DNA of 8,213 nt from Paracoccaceae bacterium. Its GTDB lineage: Bacteria; Pseudomonadota; Alphaproteobacteria; Rhodobacterales; Rhodobacteraceae. Shown here piece after piece: positions 6,461 to 8,213 of the stretch. How positions within the stretch are numbered: the stretch's first letter is position 1; the number at the start of each line of letters is the position of its first letter. The DNA lies in NCBI GenBank assembly GCA_003447515.1, contig DLZA01000082.1, positions 1-8,213 of the forward strand, in the 5' to 3' direction. The position numbers and the translations under genes are program-made. The notes under the pieces were generated by a model that searched no databases, was not told the origin of the DNA, and saw only the letters and a list, made by a program, of their open reading frames with translations.

Positions 6461-7212
6461 CACTTGCTCTAGAGCTTGACGACCTACGCAAATCTTTCGG
6501 CAGCGCCGAGATTATACGCGGTCTGAATCTTAAAGTCGAAAAGGGCGAGCGCCATGCGATCATCGGTCCGAACGGGGCCGGTAAATCCACCATGTTCAAC
6601 CTGATTACTGGTCGGTTCCCACAAACGTCAGGTCATGTTCGTTTGCACGGCACCGATTTAACGGGGCTACAGCCCTTCCAGATCAACCGCCTTGGGCTTT
6701 CACGATCATTTCAGATTACAAACATTTTTCCTAAGATGACGGTTTTTGAGAATGTCCGCTGTTCGTTGTTGTGGTCGATGGGTTTCAAATATTCTTTTTG
6801 GAATATGGTTTCACGCAACCGCGCCCTTAATGAAGGGGCTGAGGAGATCTTAGAGCAGATTAACCTTACGGTACGCCGTGACCTGCCAGCCGGAGTTCTG
6901 TCCTATGCGGAACAACGTGCGCTTGAGATTGGGATCACGATAGCGGGCGGCGCTGATGTGATTATGCTCGATGAACCCACTGCCGGCATGTCAAACACAG
7001 AAACCGACTACATCGTTAACCTGATTGAAAAAGTCACTGAAAACAAAACTCTTATCGTTGTTGAACATGACATGGGTGTCGTGTTTGGTCTCGCTGATCG
7101 CATTTCGGTTTTAGTTTACGGCGAAATCATTGCTACGGGTACACCTGAGGAGGTGCGTTCGGATCAAAAAGTGCAAGAGGCTTATCTTGGTGCCGCTCTG
7201 GAGGATCATTAA
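6457..7212 (+). CDS. livG: ABC importer ATPase LivG
   Basis: This is a 251-residue ABC ATPase of the usual LivG length. It carries Walker A GPNGAGKS (37-44), Q-loop Gln86 (in LSRSFQITN), a signature sequence LSYAEQ (148-153), Walker B VIMLDE (168-173, catalytic Glu173) and the H-loop His204 (VVEHDM). The insert between Q-loop and signature (RCSLLWSMGFKYSFWNMVSR) is the longer LivG-type helical region. The signature departs from LSGGQ by having Tyr-Ala where Gly-Gly is usual; LivG proteins often have LAYG, so only Ala in place of Gly at position 4 is a further change. The start ATG overlaps livM's TGA and is preceded by GGAGGA (6445-6450, 6-nt spacer). It works as a heterodimer with LivF on the cytoplasmic face of LivHM. 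Confidence 0.95.
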   Translation: MTLALELDDLRKSFGSAEIIRGLNLKVEKGERHAIIGPNGAGKSTMFNLITGRFPQTSGHVRLHGTDLTGLQPFQINRLGLSRSFQITNIFPKMTVFENVRCSLLWSMGFKYSFWNMVSRNRALNEGAEEILEQINLTVRRDLPAGVLSYAEQRALEIGITIAGGADVIMLDEPTAGMSNTETDYIVNLIEKVTENKTLIVVEHDMGVVFGLADRISVLVYGEIIATGTPEEVRSDQKVQEAYLGAALEDH

Positions 7213-7914
7213 ATGTTAGAAGTCAAGGACCTCAACGCGTATTACGGCAAGTCCCACATCCTTCAAGGTGTTAACCTCAACGTGAAGGAAGGCGAGATTG
7301 TCGCCCTTCTCGGGCGTAACGGTGTTGGCCGATCTACCACCTGCAAAGCTATTATGGGTGAGGTGCCCCCCCATGGTTCCGTTATGTTCAAGGGGCAAGA
7401 GCTAGCAGGCAAAAAAGCCTTTGAGATTGCCAATATAGGTCTTGGTTATGTTCCAGAAAATCGCGATATCTTTCCAGGCTTGACCACGAGACAGAATTTA
7501 ATTTTAGGGTTGAAACCCGGGCAGAAAGAGGAAGACGGCCGTTGGTCCATGGAGAATATGTTCGACATGTTTGAAAACCTACGCAACCGTGCTGACGTTG
7601 AAGCTTCGGTTCTGTCGGGCGGTGAACAGCAAATGTTAACCATGTGTCGGACCCTGATTGGCGATCCGGAATTTATAATGATTGATGAACCTACAGAGGG
7701 TCTATCTCCTCAGATGACTCAAAGGGTTGCGGAGCTGCTTAAAGAAATTGCGAAGCGTAAGGTTGCAACGCTGTTGGTGGAGCAAAAGCTTTCCATCGCT
7801 ATGGATATTGCGGATCGTGTATATGTGATGGGACATGGGCAAGTAGTGTTTGAAGGCACGCCTGCAGAGCTAAAAGGCCGCGATGACGTTCGTAAGGAAT
7901 GGCTCGAAGTTTAA
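7213..7914 (+). CDS. livF: ABC importer ATPase LivF with Arg in place of Walker A Lys
   Basis: This 233-residue ABC ATPase has the normal LivF length. Motifs: Walker A G34-R-N-G-V-G-R40-S41, signature LSGGEQ (134-139), Walker B FIMIDE (154-159, catalytic Glu159), and LLVEQ with Gln191 at the H-loop position. The Q-loop region reads YVPENRDIFP with Glu82. Glu and Gln at these two places are seen in LivF proteins generally (E. coli LivF has VPEGRR and VEQN). The Walker A Lys, however, is Arg here: codon CGA at 7330-7332 in GGC-CGA-TCT. The rest of the gene is intact, so it does not look like a pseudogene. It starts directly after the livG TAA (zero gap), with GGAGGA at 7200-7205 inside the end of livG. 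It is the last gene of the importer operon. Confidence 0.94.
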   Translation: MLEVKDLNAYYGKSHILQGVNLNVKEGEIVALLGRNGVGRSTTCKAIMGEVPPHGSVMFKGQELAGKKAFEIANIGLGYVPENRDIFPGLTTRQNLILGLKPGQKEEDGRWSMENMFDMFENLRNRADVEASVLSGGEQQMLTMCRTLIGDPEFIMIDEPTEGLSPQMTQRVAELLKEIAKRKVATLLVEQKLSIAMDIADRVYVMGHGQVVFEGTPAELKGRDDVRKEWLEV

Positions 7915-7935
7915 TCAGCACTTTTATTATATCAT

Positions 7936-7962
7936 TGGCTTGAGAAAAAATTTCCTGAGCCA
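7936..7962 (+). terminator. Possible hairpin downstream of livF
   Basis: TGGCTTG (7936-7942) pairs with TGAGCCA (7956-7962) over 7 bp, two of them G-T wobbles. An A-C mismatch and one more G-C pair close a loop of mainly A and T. It starts 22 nt after the livF stop, where operon termination is expected, but the following bases (GTAAAAAT) are not a U-run. It is probably a 3'-end structure rather than a clean intrinsic terminator. Confidence 0.35.
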
Positions 7963-8149
7963 GTAAAAATATTCAGTTACATGGACGGAGATGAAAAGCT
8001 ACCTTCTTTAACGACGCGCCTGTATTTTTGGCTCTGCATCGGTTTTTTGGCGGTACAACGGTGTTTTCGATGATTACGAATGCGCCGTGAAATAGGCTTG
8101 GGGGTCAGAGCAGTTGGAAAGTTTTTTGCGCTATTAGGATTGGCTTGCA
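7963..8149. other. Non-coding gap between convergent genes
   Basis: This stretch lies between the importer operon and the leftward partial gene at the right edge. It contains T-runs (for example near 8043 and 8122) and short open frames on both strands. One begins at ATG 7981 and runs 30 codons to TGA with a hydrophobic middle, but it lacks a Shine-Dalgarno. No family is recognisable in any frame, and I see no inverted repeats or transposase motifs. Confidence 0.5.
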
Positions 8150-8213
8150 TTAACTGTGATTATTGATCCAGTTGATCATCTCATCAAGACTATCTTTACC
8201 AAAAAATGGTTCG
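8150..8213 (-). CDS. C-terminus of a DsbA-fold protein, possibly 2-hydroxychromene-2-carboxylate isomerase-like (partial)
   Basis: On the minus strand a frame is open from the window's right edge (first full codon at 8212-8210) to TAA at 8152-8150, giving the 20-residue tail EPFFGKDSLDEMINWINNHS. The pattern -EPFFG(K/Q)D-LD-(hydrophobic helix) is the usual end of DsbA-family 2-hydroxychromene-2-carboxylate isomerases and kappa-class glutathione-transferase relatives, where G-E-x-F-x-G-x-D-R-L follows the cis-Pro segment. Those enzymes use glutathione in aromatic-ring catabolism, although many homologues have unknown substrates. Most of the gene lies outside the window, so the family call rests on a short tail only. 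The gene converges on the importer operon. Confidence 0.5.
   Translation of the reverse strand, partial: EPFFGKDSLDEMINWINNHS

Noticed and set aside
7981..8073. 30-codon ORF with hydrophobic middle downstream of livF
   Set aside because: No Shine-Dalgarno and no recognisable family; a chance ORF of this size is expected in such a gap.
7915..8149. Transposase remnant or IS end in the right-hand gap
   Set aside because: Partial open frames on both strands prompted a look, but no transposase motif, terminal inverted repeat or target duplication was found.

Overview
The window looks like a catabolic or uptake locus from a proteobacterium, probably a marine alphaproteobacterium of the Rhodobacterales/Roseobacter type. 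That assignment is an inference from protein style, moderate GC and operon layout; no marker gene is present.

Layout, left to right. (1) Positions 1-660 (+) hold the C-terminal part of an IclR-family regulator cut by the window edge. It overlaps by 4 nt a PaaI-type hotdog thioesterase gene (657-1058, +). (2) After a short convergent gap, a complete AMP-forming acyl/aryl-CoA ligase runs leftward (2655-1165, -). (3) A 224-bp divergent control region follows, carrying two direct repeats, a 17-bp palindrome and candidate promoter elements. (4) From 2880 to 7914 (+) lies a complete five-gene branched-chain-amino-acid-type (HAAT family) ABC importer: periplasmic binding protein, LivH, LivM, LivG and LivF. 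A strong GNRA-loop hairpin separates the binding-protein gene from the four downstream genes. Those four are tightly coupled (4-nt overlaps at H/M and M/G, zero gap at G/F). (5) The last ~300 bp are mostly non-coding. The right edge carries the last 20 codons of a leftward gene whose tail resembles DsbA-fold 2-hydroxychromene-2-carboxylate isomerases.

How the parts may work together (inference): the importer brings a carboxylic acid into the cell, the ligase activates it to a CoA thioester, the thioesterase hydrolyses stalled or wrong CoA thioesters, and the IclR protein senses the substrate or an intermediate. Importers of this family carry amino acids but also aromatic and other organic acids. 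The neighbouring CoA ligase and thioesterase favour a non-amino-acid carboxylate, but the sequence does not identify it.

The points most worth a second look are: an Arg in place of the Walker A Lys in LivF, which with LivG's altered signature motif would put all deviations in one of the two ATP sites; the palindrome overlapping a candidate -10 box in front of the importer; and a C-terminal membrane extension on LivM. I saw no mobile element, CRISPR array, tRNA or rRNA.
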